A stretch of 49,008 bases of DNA from Mahella sp. (GTDB lineage: Bacteria; Bacillota; Clostridia; Mahellales; Mahellaceae): NCBI RefSeq assembly GCF_020054945.1, contig NZ_JAIHAU010000006.1:1-49008 (forward strand), read 5' to 3'. The translations under genes and the position numbers were made by a program. Below the pieces are notes generated by a model. That model saw nothing but the letters and a program-made list of their open reading frames with translations. It was not told the DNA's origin and ran no database searches. Numbering within the stretch: the stretch's first letter is position 1; every line of letters starts with the position of its first letter. Shown piece after piece: positions 9,452 through 17,316 of this stretch.

Positions 9452-10618
9452 TCAGAGCCTGCCCATGCGCCTTATCAGCTTGCATATGCGGTATAAGAGC
9501 TGTGCATAATTTTCAGAAGCATTTATGATTCCTTGAGTGTATTTTATGTGCTCATTTGCTATGGCTTTAGGATCGGAAAGGTACATAGCCAGAAGGCCAT
9601 CCACCACCATTCTATGGAATGATGCCTCCTTTAAGCGTGCGATGGCGTTCAGCGATGCCGCATAGAAGCCTTTTATGTGTTTTTCGCAATCCTGATCATC
9701 GTTATAGTAGCTGACGAAATTGAGATCCCCGTTTCCAGCGTCGTCGTATAGGTCGATATAATAGTCGAGCAGTATATGTAAACCGCATATCCATGGGAAA
9801 TATGCGTCGTATATGTCTTGAACGGTTTCGGCGCGGAGGTTTGCATCGAAAGCGCATGCCACCAGCACGAATATGCCTAGCGTTGAACCGCTTGCGGCGG
9901 CGAATTCCCACCAGTTGAGATTGGGATAGCCGGAGTCGATATGCATGGCTGACCAGCGGATCAATTTATCTTCCCTGATATCATGCGCCAGATGCTTATA
10001 GATCTGCAGGTTGGAATAAATTCCGGCCAAATACAATATCTTATCTTTGATTACCTTATATGCCGGTATAAGGTTTACAACATTTTTGCATTCATTTACA
10101 AGATATCGAAGATAGCCTCCATCCTGGCTGTACGGATAACAGCTGTAATAGTCGCCGAACCGCTCATCGGGCAGAAGTGCATCGGTCATTGCCAGATGTA
10201 AATTTCTAAATGCTGTTTCATCGAATACGCCGCTTCTGTCGCATAGATTGTCCAGATAATCGCTTATAGTTTGATAAGCAACTATAAAGTTTACCATTTT
10301 ATCGACGTCGGTATGTGGATAGAGTGCATAAATACTTCCGCCCTGACAATGGAATTTTTTTGTGGCTATGCTGTCCAGAGCTTGTTTGGATAATGTCTTA
10401 TCGGGCATATGCCGGGCTATGCCTGCATATGTTTCCAGTTGTTTATCAACCAGGGGAAATACGTTAAATATAAAATCATATATTTTGCGGGACTTATATA
10501 AAAATTCTGCCGGGGCCAATATTCCATCACTCCTGTCAAAGTTGTCTCTTATCGATTTAGTCTCTGCGGTTTGGCGAAGTTTATACCGGGACACGGCCCC
10601 GTTTCCCGAATTCAGCAT
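9452..10618 (-). CDS. ytpB: YtpB-like tetraprenyl-beta-curcumene synthase (DUF2600)
   Basis: The 388-residue protein resembles Bacillus YtpB, which turns all-E-heptaprenyl diphosphate into the C35 terpene tetraprenyl-beta-curcumene. Family hallmarks are I-A-T-K-K-F-H-C-Q-G-G-S, then A-Y-Q-T-I-S-D-Y-L-D-N-L-C-D-R-S with its aspartate-rich metal-binding site. Further on come G-S-T-L-G-I-F, and Y-F-P-W-I-C-G-L-H-I-L-L-D-Y-Y-I-D followed by D-L-N-F. About 35 residues precede the part that aligns with YtpB, so the start may lie further in; no clear ribosome binding site marks ATG 10618. It converges on the polyprenyl synthase gene, suggesting a sesquarterpene pathway. No squalene-hopene-type second cyclase is in the window. 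Confidence 0.85.
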   Translation of the reverse strand: MLNSGNGAVSRYKLRQTAETKSIRDNFDRSDGILAPAEFLYKSRKIYDFIFNVFPLVDKQLETYAGIARHMPDKTLSKQALDSIATKKFHCQGGSIYALYPHTDVDKMVNFIVAYQTISDYLDNLCDRSGVFDETAFRNLHLAMTDALLPDERFGDYYSCYPYSQDGGYLRYLVNECKNVVNLIPAYKVIKDKILYLAGIYSNLQIYKHLAHDIREDKLIRWSAMHIDSGYPNLNWWEFAAASGSTLGIFVLVACAFDANLRAETVQDIYDAYFPWICGLHILLDYYIDLYDDAGNGDLNFVSYYNDDQDCEKHIKGFYAASLNAIARLKEASFHRMVVDGLLAMYLSDPKAIANEHIKYTQGIINASENYAQLLYRICKLIRRMGRL

Positions 10619-10658
10619 GAAAGTCAGCCTAACAGAAGAAGCGAATGGCGAATAGGCG

Positions 10659-11303
10659 TCATTGTTTGGGCGCGTTGATCGACTTATCGCATAATTCGAT
10701 TACCATATCATCGGTTATCTGTTCAAAATCTTTATAAAATTGTCCTACCGCGTAGAAGGTGTCGGGCTCATGAAGGCATATCACATTATAATGCCTTCTT
10801 AATTCCTTCAGGGTTTCACGCGGGGCCACCGGTACGGCTATTATTATGGATGAAGGTTGCTTGCTTTGTATGCTGTGGAGCGCCGCTTTTAATGTCATGC
10901 CGGTAGCTATACCATCATCGGCTAATATAACGGTTCTATCTTTTAGATCGGGATAAGGGCGGTTGCGACGGTAAAACTGCATTCGCCTTTGGCTTTCTTC
11001 CAATTGGCGTCTGGTTTCCGCATCCAGATAATCCGGATGAACGTGCATGATATGTATTACCGTTTCATCATAAAAAACCGTGCCATCGGGGGCCACAGAT
11101 CCTATGGCTATCTCCGGGTCCATTGGGGAGGGAATCTTGTGAGGGGCTATTATGTCTAATGGGCAATGCAGGGCTGCAGATATTTGATATGCTACGATAA
11201 CCCCTCCTCTGGGTATACCTATTACTATAGGGTTCTTGACAGATAACCTCAATAGTTCTTGGGCCAATAGCTGCCCGGCCTGCTCTCTATTATCAAACAT
11301 CAT
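10659..11303 (-). CDS. Phosphoribosyltransferase family protein
   Basis: The 214-residue protein has a type I phosphoribosyltransferase core. It shows the PRPP-binding loop V-I-L-A-D-D-G-I-A-T-G-M-T (about residues 125-137), an early I-V-I-G-I-P-R-G-G-V-x-V-A segment and a central helical insertion. Proteins of this type are often annotated simply as phosphoribosyltransferase; the nucleobase or other acceptor is not evident. Two ATGs are adjacent (11303 and 11300). The only good Shine-Dalgarno sequence, GAGGAGGT, lies 27 bases upstream, with a 7-bp GC-rich hairpin between it and the start. It lies 40 bases downstream of ytpB's start on the same strand, but no functional link is evident. Confidence 0.8.
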   Translation of the reverse strand: MMFDNREQAGQLLAQELLRLSVKNPIVIGIPRGGVIVAYQISAALHCPLDIIAPHKIPSPMDPEIAIGSVAPDGTVFYDETVIHIMHVHPDYLDAETRRQLEESQRRMQFYRRNRPYPDLKDRTVILADDGIATGMTLKAALHSIQSKQPSSIIIAVPVAPRETLKELRRHYNVICLHEPDTFYAVGQFYKDFEQITDDMVIELCDKSINAPKQ

Positions 11304-11310
11304 AATCGAT

Positions 11311-11338
11311 CCGGCGTAAAACGCCGGCCTACCTCCTC
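11311..11338 (-). promoter_or_regulatory. Hairpin between Shine-Dalgarno and start of the phosphoribosyltransferase gene
   Basis: On the minus strand GAGGAGGT is followed by CCGGCGT-TTT-ACGCCGG (11327-11311), a 7-bp stem with a 3-base loop, and then by ATCGATT and ATG. Linear spacing between the Shine-Dalgarno and ATG is 27 bases, which is too long. Folding out the 17-base hairpin leaves 10, close to optimal. No in-frame alternative start is visible nearer to the site. Confidence 0.6.
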
Positions 11339-11381
11339 TCTTTTGACGATTTTCCCTTTGAAATGAGCATTTTCGCCAAAA

Positions 11382-11397
11382 TGTTTCACGTGAAACA
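11382..11397. other. parS centromere site next to parB
   Basis: An exact TGTTTCACGTGAAACA palindrome lies 3 bases beyond the parB stop codon. The wider sequence AAATGTTTCACGTGAAACATTT is also symmetrical. Together with 8209-8224 it gives two perfect parS sites about 3.2 kb apart, as expected in the origin-proximal centromere region. Confidence 0.95.
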
Positions 11398-11400
11398 TTT

Positions 11401-12246
11401 TTACTTGTTTAACACATCCAATATTCTATAAAGATCTTCCGTATCGTAATATTCGATCTCTATACGGCCCTTTCGCTTTCCCGATATTATATTTACCTTG
11501 GTACCTAACATACGTGATAGTGAGTCTGCATATTCCTGAAATGGCGTGTGGGGGTTTTTATTGCGCTTATCCGATCCATCATGCCCTTTATTTTGATGCT
11601 TTATGAGTTCTTCAAGCTCGCGCACCGTAAGCCCTTTTTCTACCGTTGACTTGGCCAAGCTTTGTTGCAACTCCTCAGACTCGACCGATAGCAGAGCGCG
11701 GGCATGACCTGCCGATAAAAGGCCTTCCATTATCATGCCTTGCACACTTTGCGGTAGATTGAGCAAGCGTATGGTATTCGCTATAGCTGAACGACTTTTG
11801 CCGACACGCGCTGCCAATTCCTCCTGGGTCAGATCGAAGTCATCTATTAATGTCTTCAGGGCCATGGCTTCTTCTAAAGGATTAAGATCCTCCCTTTGAA
11901 GGTTTTCTATAAGCGCTATCTCAAGAATTTCTCTGGTATCGAATTCCTTTACTATAGCAGGAATAGTTTTTAAGCCGGCCATTCGGGCAGCACGCCAGCG
12001 CCGCTCGCCTGTTACGATCATATACCGGTCGTCGACAGGTTTGACGGTTATCGGCTGTATTACGCCGTACTGCTTTATGGATTGAGCCAATTCGTTCAAC
12101 GCATTTTCATCGAAAAACTTGCGCGGCTGTAATCCGTTAGGATCTATATCGGATATACGCAGCTCCTGTATTTCATGCTCGCCCGTTTCATTTACGGATT
12201 CGGGTATCAAAGCTTGAAGACCTTTTCCCAATGCGCGTTTAGGCAT
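11401..12246 (-). CDS. parB: Chromosome partitioning protein ParB (Spo0J)
   Basis: This is the parS-binding CTPase clamp of the chromosome segregation system. The 281-residue protein begins P-K-R-A-L-G-K-G-L-x-A-L-I-P. It has the CTP-binding N-domain with L-Q-P-R-K-F-F-D, I-T-V-K-P and the G-E-R-R-W-R-A-A box. The central helix-turn-helix (L-T-Q-E-E-L-A-A-R-V-G-K-S-R-S-A-I-A-N-T-I-R-L-L) follows, then the C-terminal dimerisation segment. Length is normal. It starts two bases after parA ends, so parA-parB is an operon. Its target parS sites lie immediately downstream and inside the radical SAM gene. Confidence 0.96.
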   Translation of the reverse strand: MPKRALGKGLQALIPESVNETGEHEIQELRISDIDPNGLQPRKFFDENALNELAQSIKQYGVIQPITVKPVDDRYMIVTGERRWRAARMAGLKTIPAIVKEFDTREILEIALIENLQREDLNPLEEAMALKTLIDDFDLTQEELAARVGKSRSAIANTIRLLNLPQSVQGMIMEGLLSAGHARALLSVESEELQQSLAKSTVEKGLTVRELEELIKHQNKGHDGSDKRNKNPHTPFQEYADSLSRMLGTKVNIISGKRKGRIEIEYYDTEDLYRILDVLNK

Positions 12247-12248
12247 AC

Positions 12249-13028
12249 TTATATCGCCTCCTCATCTTCAGTGGCTTCTATGACCTCTTCGGCCAAATCG
12301 GTGTAAGCTTCGGCTCCGACACATTTAGGGTCATACAGGATGATAGGCAGGCCATAGCTCGGCGCTTCACCCAACCGTACATTGCGCGGTATAATGGTTC
12401 TATACACCTTGCTGCGGAAATATTTTTTTACCTCATCCACAACCTGTATGGATAAATTAGTCCTGGCATCGAACATGGTGAGCACCACACCTTCTACCTC
12501 TAGCGAAGGGTTTAGATGCTTTTGGACCAGTTTTACGGTATTCATAAGCTGACTCAAGCCCTCCAGGGCATAGTATTCGCATTGTATGGGAACCAGTACT
12601 TTGTCGGCCGCCGTCAGGGCATTTATGGTGAGCAATCCGAGGGACGGCGGGCAGTCCACCAGAATGAAATCGTATTGCTCCTTGATCGGTTGCATGGCAA
12701 ACTTCAGGCGCTGCTCCCTGGACAACACCGATACCAATTCGATTTCTGCGCCGGCTAATTGTATATTCGACGGTATTATGGACAAGTTTTCAACATTGGT
12801 CGGGACTATGGTTTCTGTTATATCCATATCGTTTATCAAGACATCGTATATTGATTTTTCCACCTTCGCCTTGTCCACGCCAAGCCCGCTGGTAGTATTG
12901 CCTTGTGGATCAATATCTATGGTCAGCACCTTTTTACCTGCCACGGCCAGACAGGCGCTGAGGTTGACGTTAGTGGTAGTCTTCCCTACGCCGCCTTTTT
13001 GGTTAGCGATAGCTATTATTTTAGACAT
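12249..13028 (-). CDS. parA: Chromosome partitioning ATPase ParA (Soj)
   Basis: ParA/Soj is a deviant-Walker ATPase that binds DNA non-specifically and, with ParB, positions origins; in Bacillus it also regulates DnaA. The roughly 259-residue protein opens with [12 protein letters not shown], then [12 protein letters not shown], and [11 protein letters not shown]-x-V-x-L-x-E-A-P-S-Y-G near the C-terminus completes the family pattern. An open frame reaches TTG 13043, but GGAG 9 bases upstream of ATG 13028 makes that the likely start. It is the first gene of the parAB operon. Confidence 0.95.
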   Translation of the reverse strand: MSKIIAIANQKGGVGKTTTNVNLSACLAVAGKKVLTIDIDPQGNTTSGLGVDKAKVEKSIYDVLINDMDITETIVPTNVENLSIIPSNIQLAGAEIELVSVLSREQRLKFAMQPIKEQYDFILVDCPPSLGLLTINALTAADKVLVPIQCEYYALEGLSQLMNTVKLVQKHLNPSLEVEGVVLTMFDARTNLSIQVVDEVKKYFRSKVYRTIIPRNVRLGEAPSYGLPIILYDPKCVGAEAYTDLAEEVIEATEDEEAI

Positions 13029-13109
13029 ATCTTCCATCTCCAATTAAATATCACATTATAATTATACATTATTTAAGCTATTAATGAAAGATATATTATT
13101 GATCAGAGA

Positions 13110-13265
13110 AGCAAAAATACTTCGATACGGTCAACCAAAGCAAACTCACAACTTATTGAAGATATACTTGACTTTAGATGGGGTTTGACGTATTATGGAA
13201 ATATGGATAAGAGCTTTGCTTTTTCTAAAGTAGGGAAGGAAATGATCCCATTGGAAGAAGTATAA
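13110..13265 (+). pseudogene. Possible 3' remnant of an unidentified gene
   Basis: In the gap upstream of the lipoprotein gene an open frame without a proper start reads L-I-E-D-I-L-D-F-R-W-G-L-T-Y-Y-G-N, then S-F-A-F-S-K-V-G-K-E, and stops at 13263-13265. The composition is protein-like and contains no early start with a ribosome binding site. I do not recognise it. It could be a decayed gene or a chance open frame. The rest of 13043-13334 is AT-rich with no other signal. Confidence 0.25.
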
Positions 13266-13334
13266 GCAAATACCTGGCTGTCGGCAATTGGTTATATGAA
13301 AGAACAATCTATTAATAGGGGGATGAGTTTTGAT

Positions 13335-13913
13335 ATGTCTACTAGCCAAAATATTATAAAGAAGTATATGCGCCGCCTTTTTGTTTTCCTTTTCACTGTA
13401 TTTTTGGGTTCAACGTTACTGGCATGCAATACAATTTCTACGCCGCCAAACAGTACGTCAAATTCACAGGAAAACCCAACGCCGAAAATGAATGAACAAG
13501 TAAGCGAATTTTTACGGGAACATAATTTAACTTTAGCGGATAAGCCTGGATGGATTCCCAGCGAAATATTGGATTATAGTGATCGTACGGATGAAAGGTT
13601 CAACAATAAATTGAATGATAATATAAAGGGTTATATTGTCTCCATAGACGATGATAAAATCGGTATAAATGAAGTTACCTGGATTTCTAATACCGATGAA
13701 GATAGTGGTTTTAAAATAGAAGATCCATCGCCGGAGGTAATACAGTATCCGCTGGCACAAGATGTTGAGGTTTGGGTTCTCACTGAAATGGTGCATATTC
13801 AAGTTCCATTTCAGGATTTAAAACCGTATATTGAGAAATATGAGTATACATTGTGGAATATTGGTGTTAAAGAAGGCAAAGTAATAACTTTAATAGAACA
13901 GTACGTACCATAA
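13335..13913 (+). CDS. Putative lipoprotein of unknown function
   Basis: The predicted protein has a basic start, a hydrophobic stretch and a lipobox L-L-A-C, so it should be exported by Sec and lipid-anchored at C30 of the 192-residue chain. A Pro/Ser/Asn-rich linker (S-T-P-P-N-S-T-S-N-S) follows. The remainder holds I-K-G-Y-I-V-S-I-D-D-D-K-I-G-I-N-E-V-T-W-I, a pattern I know from small secreted proteins of Firmicutes without a known role. Start choice: ATG 13335 lies 12 bases after AGGGGG, while ATG 13323 touches it and ATG 13296 has no site. It is rightward between two leftward ParB-family genes, in a region with apparent gene remnants. Confidence 0.65.
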   Translation: MSTSQNIIKKYMRRLFVFLFTVFLGSTLLACNTISTPPNSTSNSQENPTPKMNEQVSEFLREHNLTLADKPGWIPSEILDYSDRTDERFNNKLNDNIKGYIVSIDDDKIGINEVTWISNTDEDSGFKIEDPSPEVIQYPLAQDVEVWVLTEMVHIQVPFQDLKPYIEKYEYTLWNIGVKEGKVITLIEQYVP

Positions 13914-13940
13914 GCCAACTACTCGGCATGTAGAGGCGCC

Positions 13941-13982
13941 GGCTTGGGGCAGCGCGAGGCGGCAGTCTTATGTCCCCAAGCC
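13941..13982. repeat. GC-rich inverted repeat
   Basis: GGCTTGGGG (13941-13949) is complementary to CCCCAAGCC (13974-13982), with a 24-base GC-rich loop. There is no U-tract in either direction, so it is not a simple terminator. It lies 28 bases after the lipoprotein gene and differs in composition from the surrounding AT-richer DNA. Confidence 0.5.
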
Positions 13983-14050
13983 CGGTTGATTAGCCTTAGC
14001 TCCTCGGGACATTTTAGGCGAACGGGCTATGTTATACCGGAATGGTTTCG

Positions 14051-14215
14051 TTAACCGAATAGGTATTTGGAGTATTCCGCTTGTAGAGGGAAATCTTCGT
14101 CCATAGCAGACTCAGTCTGCGGCATCAACAAAACGATGTCATCGGATATCTTCTCTATAGATGCCGCAGGCCAACTCGGATAACCGCCGTTCGAGCCGAA
14201 TAGCTGCAAGGTCAA
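14051..14215 (-). pseudogene. Short open frame or gene remnant downstream of the Noc-like gene
   Basis: On the minus strand a frame of about 54 codons reads F-G-S-N-G-G-Y-P-S-W-P-A-A-S, then S-D-D-I-V-L-L-M-P-Q, and ends Y-S-K-Y-L-F-G before a stop at 14051-14053. It looks like real protein sequence. It has only TTG starts, overlaps the last codons of the Noc-like gene in another frame, and has no ribosome binding site. I cannot assign it. It may be the C-terminal remnant of a lost gene. Confidence 0.3.
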
Positions 14216-15066
14216 TGCTTGGCTATGCAAATGGTTATTTCCACTACATCGTCCTTTTCTTGCTGATCATAAGTCACATTAAGGCCGCTATCGCTTATGT
14301 TGCCTATAAGTTGCTTTAAACTATTTATGAATAGCCGTATATCCTTATAAGCCCTTATCATCCGGCCTTTGTGCAGACTCACATTTTGAGATTGCGGCTG
14401 ACACAGCTTGTCCACAATTCTATCCACAAGCTCCTCGGTTTTTTTAACATTCAGCCCTTTATCGATTACCTGCTTTAATGCATCTATTTGTAAATCCGAT
14501 CCCGGGAGCCGCAATAATGCCCTTGCATGGCGCTCGGTAAGGTTGTTTTCCACAATCATTCGTTTGACCTCGACGGGCAGCTTGAGCAAACGCAGTTTAT
14601 TGGCGATTGTTGATTGATTCTTACCGATACGTGCGGCCAATTCCTCCTGAGTCATATTATGATCTTTGAGCAGGCTGTAATAGCCCTCGGCTTCCTCGAT
14701 GAAATTCAGGTTCTCTCTTTGGAGATTCTCTATCATAGCCAACATGGCAGAGTCTTCTTCCAAAGCATCCAGCACTATAGCCGGTATCTCCGTGAGGTTT
14801 ATCATTTTACAAGCCCTTAGCCTTCTTTCTCCCGCTATAAGCTCATAAGAAGAATTACCCATACGGCGCACCGTTATAGGTTGAAGCAAACCATATTGCT
14901 TTATGGATTGGGCCAACTCATCCAGAGAAGCCATATCGAACTCTTTGCGCGGCTGATACGGATTAGGCCTTATAGCGTCTATAGGTATCTTTAATATAAG
15001 CGAATTGTCGTATGCGTTGTCGCCGTTCTTTGGTTTATCCCTTGTAACCCCTTTTAATGATAACAT
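14212..15066 (-). CDS. ParB/Noc-family nucleoid-associated protein
   Basis: A second ParB-family protein of 284 residues. It has the N-terminal P-N-P-Y-Q-P-R-K-E-F, I-T-V-R-R and G-E-R-R-L-R-A CTP-binding boxes. The central helix-turn-helix M-T-Q-E-E-L-A-A-R-I-G-K-N-Q-S-T-I-A-N-K and a variable C-terminus follow. In Bacillus such a paralogue is Noc, the nucleoid occlusion protein that binds its own palindromic sites rather than parS. I saw no Noc-consensus site (ATTTCCCGGGAAAT) in this window, so Noc is an inference from position and paralogy. ATG 15066 follows GGAGG by 8 bases; the open frame upstream to 15126 lacks a site. Three 10-bp repeats lie about 120 bases upstream. Confidence 0.8.
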   Translation of the reverse strand: MLSLKGVTRDKPKNGDNAYDNSLILKIPIDAIRPNPYQPRKEFDMASLDELAQSIKQYGLLQPITVRRMGNSSYELIAGERRLRACKMINLTEIPAIVLDALEEDSAMLAMIENLQRENLNFIEEAEGYYSLLKDHNMTQEELAARIGKNQSTIANKLRLLKLPVEVKRMIVENNLTERHARALLRLPGSDLQIDALKQVIDKGLNVKKTEELVDRIVDKLCQPQSQNVSLHKGRMIRAYKDIRLFINSLKQLIGNISDSGLNVTYDQQEKDDVVEITICIAKH

Positions 15067-15185
15067 GATAAACACCTCCATATTATATATTCTACATAAG
15101 ATTGAAAAATCCTTCTTTTGGAGCAAATTTTTTTATTTTGAGCTTTTATTGGCGATTAGGCTAATATATGACCATGTATATACAA

Positions 15186-15215
15186 ATATCGCATGATATC
15201 GCACGATATCGCGCA
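15186..15215. repeat. Three tandem 10-bp repeats (iteron-like)
   Basis: ATATCGCATG, ATATCGCACG and ATATCGCGCA follow each other without a gap at 15186-15215, and looser copies (TCGATATAAT, TTCGCATAAA) continue to about 15240. The period of 10 bp places each unit on the same face of the helix. They lie between the AraC gene's stop and the Noc-like gene's start, so they could be operator repeats of the latter. Confidence 0.5.
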
Positions 15216-15245
15216 TTTTCGATATAATTCGCATAAAATCGAGCG

Positions 15246-16106
15246 TTATTCCACCCAAAATCGGCGAAATTTCGATGGGGTTGTTCCCACTAATTTTTTG
15301 AAGTTCCTTATATAATTGTTGACATTAGTGAAGCCTACAGCCAGAGCTATCTCATTTATGCTCATATCCGTATCTCTCAATAATCTTTTGCTTGTGTCAA
15401 TTCTGTATCTGATCAGGTATTCGTGAGGGCTGGCGGAGGTATGGGCCTTAAATATCCTGGAAAAATGGAATGGGCTTAAATGCACGGCCGATGCTATATC
15501 CGGCAGGTCTATCGGCTGATCGTAGCGGTTTCGTATATAATCTATGGCATTGTTTATTATTTCGGTATAATGTTGATATTGTCCCACATAAAACTTCTGT
15601 GAGCGGATAGCAAGGCAGGTCATTATACGCATTATGAGCATGGATAACTTTATATCTGCTTGAAAATCAGTGCCGCTTATTATATTGTGTATATCGTTCA
15701 TAACGTCGGTGATCTCCGAGGTATCATCTAAATGAACTATATTTAATCCGGAACCGTTTATTATATCAAAATAAGGACGGCATCCGGAGCCGGCAAAATG
15801 CATCCATTGGAATTCCCAATAATCTTCTGGGCCGGTACCGTAATATTGGGACTCGCGGCAGTCTATAAAGAAAATATCGTTTTTGTGTAATGTGTGCCTT
15901 TGCCCGCGATATTCCAAAAATCCGCACCCATCTACAGTATTTATCAGAAGAAAATCTTCTTGGCCTTCTCTTCTGGTAAAATAGCCGGCTTTGGCCTTGA
16001 AATAGCCCCATACGTTCAGGTAGAACGGTAACTGGAGAAAGGCCGCGGAAGGCGTATATGGTATTGACTCGGAATCAGCGCTGAAATTCAATTTAAAATC
16101 TATCAT
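15246..16106 (-). CDS. AraC-family transcriptional regulator
   Basis: The 286-residue protein has an N-terminal cupin-like ligand-sensing domain (about 25-160) and a C-terminal AraC DNA-binding domain of two helix-turn-helix units. The DNA-binding part includes I-D-L-P-D-I-A-S-A-V-H-L-S-P-F-H-F-S-R-I-F-K and then I-N-E-I-A-L-A-V-G-F-T-N-V-N-N-Y-I-R-N-F-K-K. Such regulators commonly respond to sugars. ATG 16106 follows GAGGTG by 6 bases; the open frame to 16115 starts inside that site. It is divergent from the URO-D-like gene at 16230, its most likely target, and a palindrome overlaps the promoter between them. Confidence 0.9.
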   Translation of the reverse strand: MIDFKLNFSADSESIPYTPSAAFLQLPFYLNVWGYFKAKAGYFTRREGQEDFLLINTVDGCGFLEYRGQRHTLHKNDIFFIDCRESQYYGTGPEDYWEFQWMHFAGSGCRPYFDIINGSGLNIVHLDDTSEITDVMNDIHNIISGTDFQADIKLSMLIMRIMTCLAIRSQKFYVGQYQHYTEIINNAIDYIRNRYDQPIDLPDIASAVHLSPFHFSRIFKAHTSASPHEYLIRYRIDTSKRLLRDTDMSINEIALAVGFTNVNNYIRNFKKLVGTTPSKFRRFWVE

Positions 16107-16157
16107 GTATTTCACCTCGACAGCAAAAAAAGTATATTTTCCGACAATAATAGATGA

Positions 16158-16186
16158 TGACGCAGAATACTAAAGTATTCTATAAT
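16158..16186 (+). promoter_or_regulatory. Promoter with overlapping palindromic operator before the URO-D-like gene
   Basis: A -10 element TATAAT (16181-16186) has a poor -35 (TGACGC, 16158-16163) at 17 bases. The spacer is filled by the perfect inverted repeat AGAATACT-AA-AGTATTCT (16164-16181). A weak -35 plus an operator placed here fits regulated expression, probably by the divergent AraC protein or another repressor. Confidence 0.5.
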
Positions 16187-16229
16187 ATCATTATATTATA
16201 AATCGGTATGAAAGGATAGGGGATTTTTT

Positions 16230-17309
16230 ATGAATGCCAGGGAAAGATGGTATAATACGTATCATTACAAGAGCGTGGACAGGGTGCCGGATTATGAATT
16301 CGGCTACTGGGATGAAACTTACGATATATGGCATGAGCAAGGACTACCGGAATATATCGACAATGAGGCTAAAGCTAACGAATTCTTTGGGTTTGACTAT
16401 AAGGAAGAAGCACCGATTAATGTGGATCTTTGCCCCCATTTCGAATACACCGTATTGGAGGAAACTGAAACGCATTTGATTATACGCGATGTAGACGGTG
16501 TAAAGTGCGAGGTCAAAAAGGATGGCACATCGTCAATACCGCATTTTTTGGAGTTTCCGATAAAAAGCCGCCAGGACTGGAATGAATTCAAAAAGCGCTT
16601 GGATCCGTCATCTCCGGACAGATATCCGTCAAATTGGGAAGAACTGAAACAAAAATGGGCTGACCGGGATTATCCGCTCGGCATACATTTCGGCAGTTTA
16701 TTCGGACGGCTCAGGGATTGGATGGGCCTCGAGAATATAGCTGTCATGATGTACGATGATCCGGTACTTATCGAGGATATGATGGAACACCTTACCGAAT
16801 TATCATTGAGCGTGATGGAGAAAGCACTAAATGAGGTGCAATTTGATTTTGCTTCCGGATGGGAGGACATGGCATATAATCACGGGCCCATGATATCTCC
16901 GGCTATGATAAAGAAATATATGGTGCCGAGATACAAACGCATAACTGATGTGCTGCACAAGCACGGCATAGATGTGATATATGTGGATTGCGATGGCAAC
17001 ATCAACGAGATGGTACCGCTTTTTCTAGAAGGCGGCATAAATTGCATGTTCCCGATAGAGGTTAATAGCGGAACCGATCCGGTAGAATTAAGGCGCAAAT
17101 ACGGTAAGGATATATTGCTGCTGGGCGGCGTCAATAAAATAGAACTGAGTAAAGGTAAAAAAGAGATAGAAAACGAAATAAAGCGTATAGCTCCGGTAGT
17201 GGAAGAGGGAGGCTATATACCGCATGTGGATCATAGATGCCCTCCAACAGTGTCATATGAAAATTATTTATACTATTTGGAGCTCAAGCGTAAGGCATTT
17301 TGCAGCTAA
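16230..17309 (+). CDS. Uroporphyrinogen decarboxylase-like (URO-D domain) protein
   Basis: The 359-residue protein belongs to the URO-D superfamily, whose TIM-barrel members include haem-pathway decarboxylases and corrinoid methyltransferases. It begins M-N-A-R-E-R-W and has V-D-R-V-P, the glycine-rich H-F-G-S-L-F-G-R-L-R-D-W segment, and I-Y-V-D-C-D-G-N. It also has L-L-G-G-V-N-K-I and ends with H-x-D-H-R-C-P-P. The haem enzyme's N-terminal arginine signature is absent, and no other haem gene is near, so I think it is a methyltransferase-like or catabolic member, perhaps tied to sugar or glycoside use through the divergent AraC gene. The function is not established. Translation starts at ATG 16230 after AGGATAGGGG. 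Confidence 0.75.
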   Translation: MNARERWYNTYHYKSVDRVPDYEFGYWDETYDIWHEQGLPEYIDNEAKANEFFGFDYKEEAPINVDLCPHFEYTVLEETETHLIIRDVDGVKCEVKKDGTSSIPHFLEFPIKSRQDWNEFKKRLDPSSPDRYPSNWEELKQKWADRDYPLGIHFGSLFGRLRDWMGLENIAVMMYDDPVLIEDMMEHLTELSLSVMEKALNEVQFDFASGWEDMAYNHGPMISPAMIKKYMVPRYKRITDVLHKHGIDVIYVDCDGNINEMVPLFLEGGINCMFPIEVNSGTDPVELRRKYGKDILLLGGVNKIELSKGKKEIENEIKRIAPVVEEGGYIPHVDHRCPPTVSYENYLYYLELKRKAFCS

Positions 17310-17316
17310 TATAATT

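Noticed and set aside
9346-9528. Sixty-codon rightward open frame between the polyprenyl synthase and ytpB
   Set aside because: It overlaps the end of ytpB on the other strand, lacks a ribosome binding site and has a low-complexity, non-protein-like sequence.
13941-13982. GC-rich inverted repeat as a rho-independent terminator of the lipoprotein gene
   Set aside because: The loop is 24 bases and no U-run follows on either strand.
15186-15240. ATATCGC repeats as a CRISPR array
   Set aside because: Units are 10 bp and contiguous, without spacers, and no cas genes are present.
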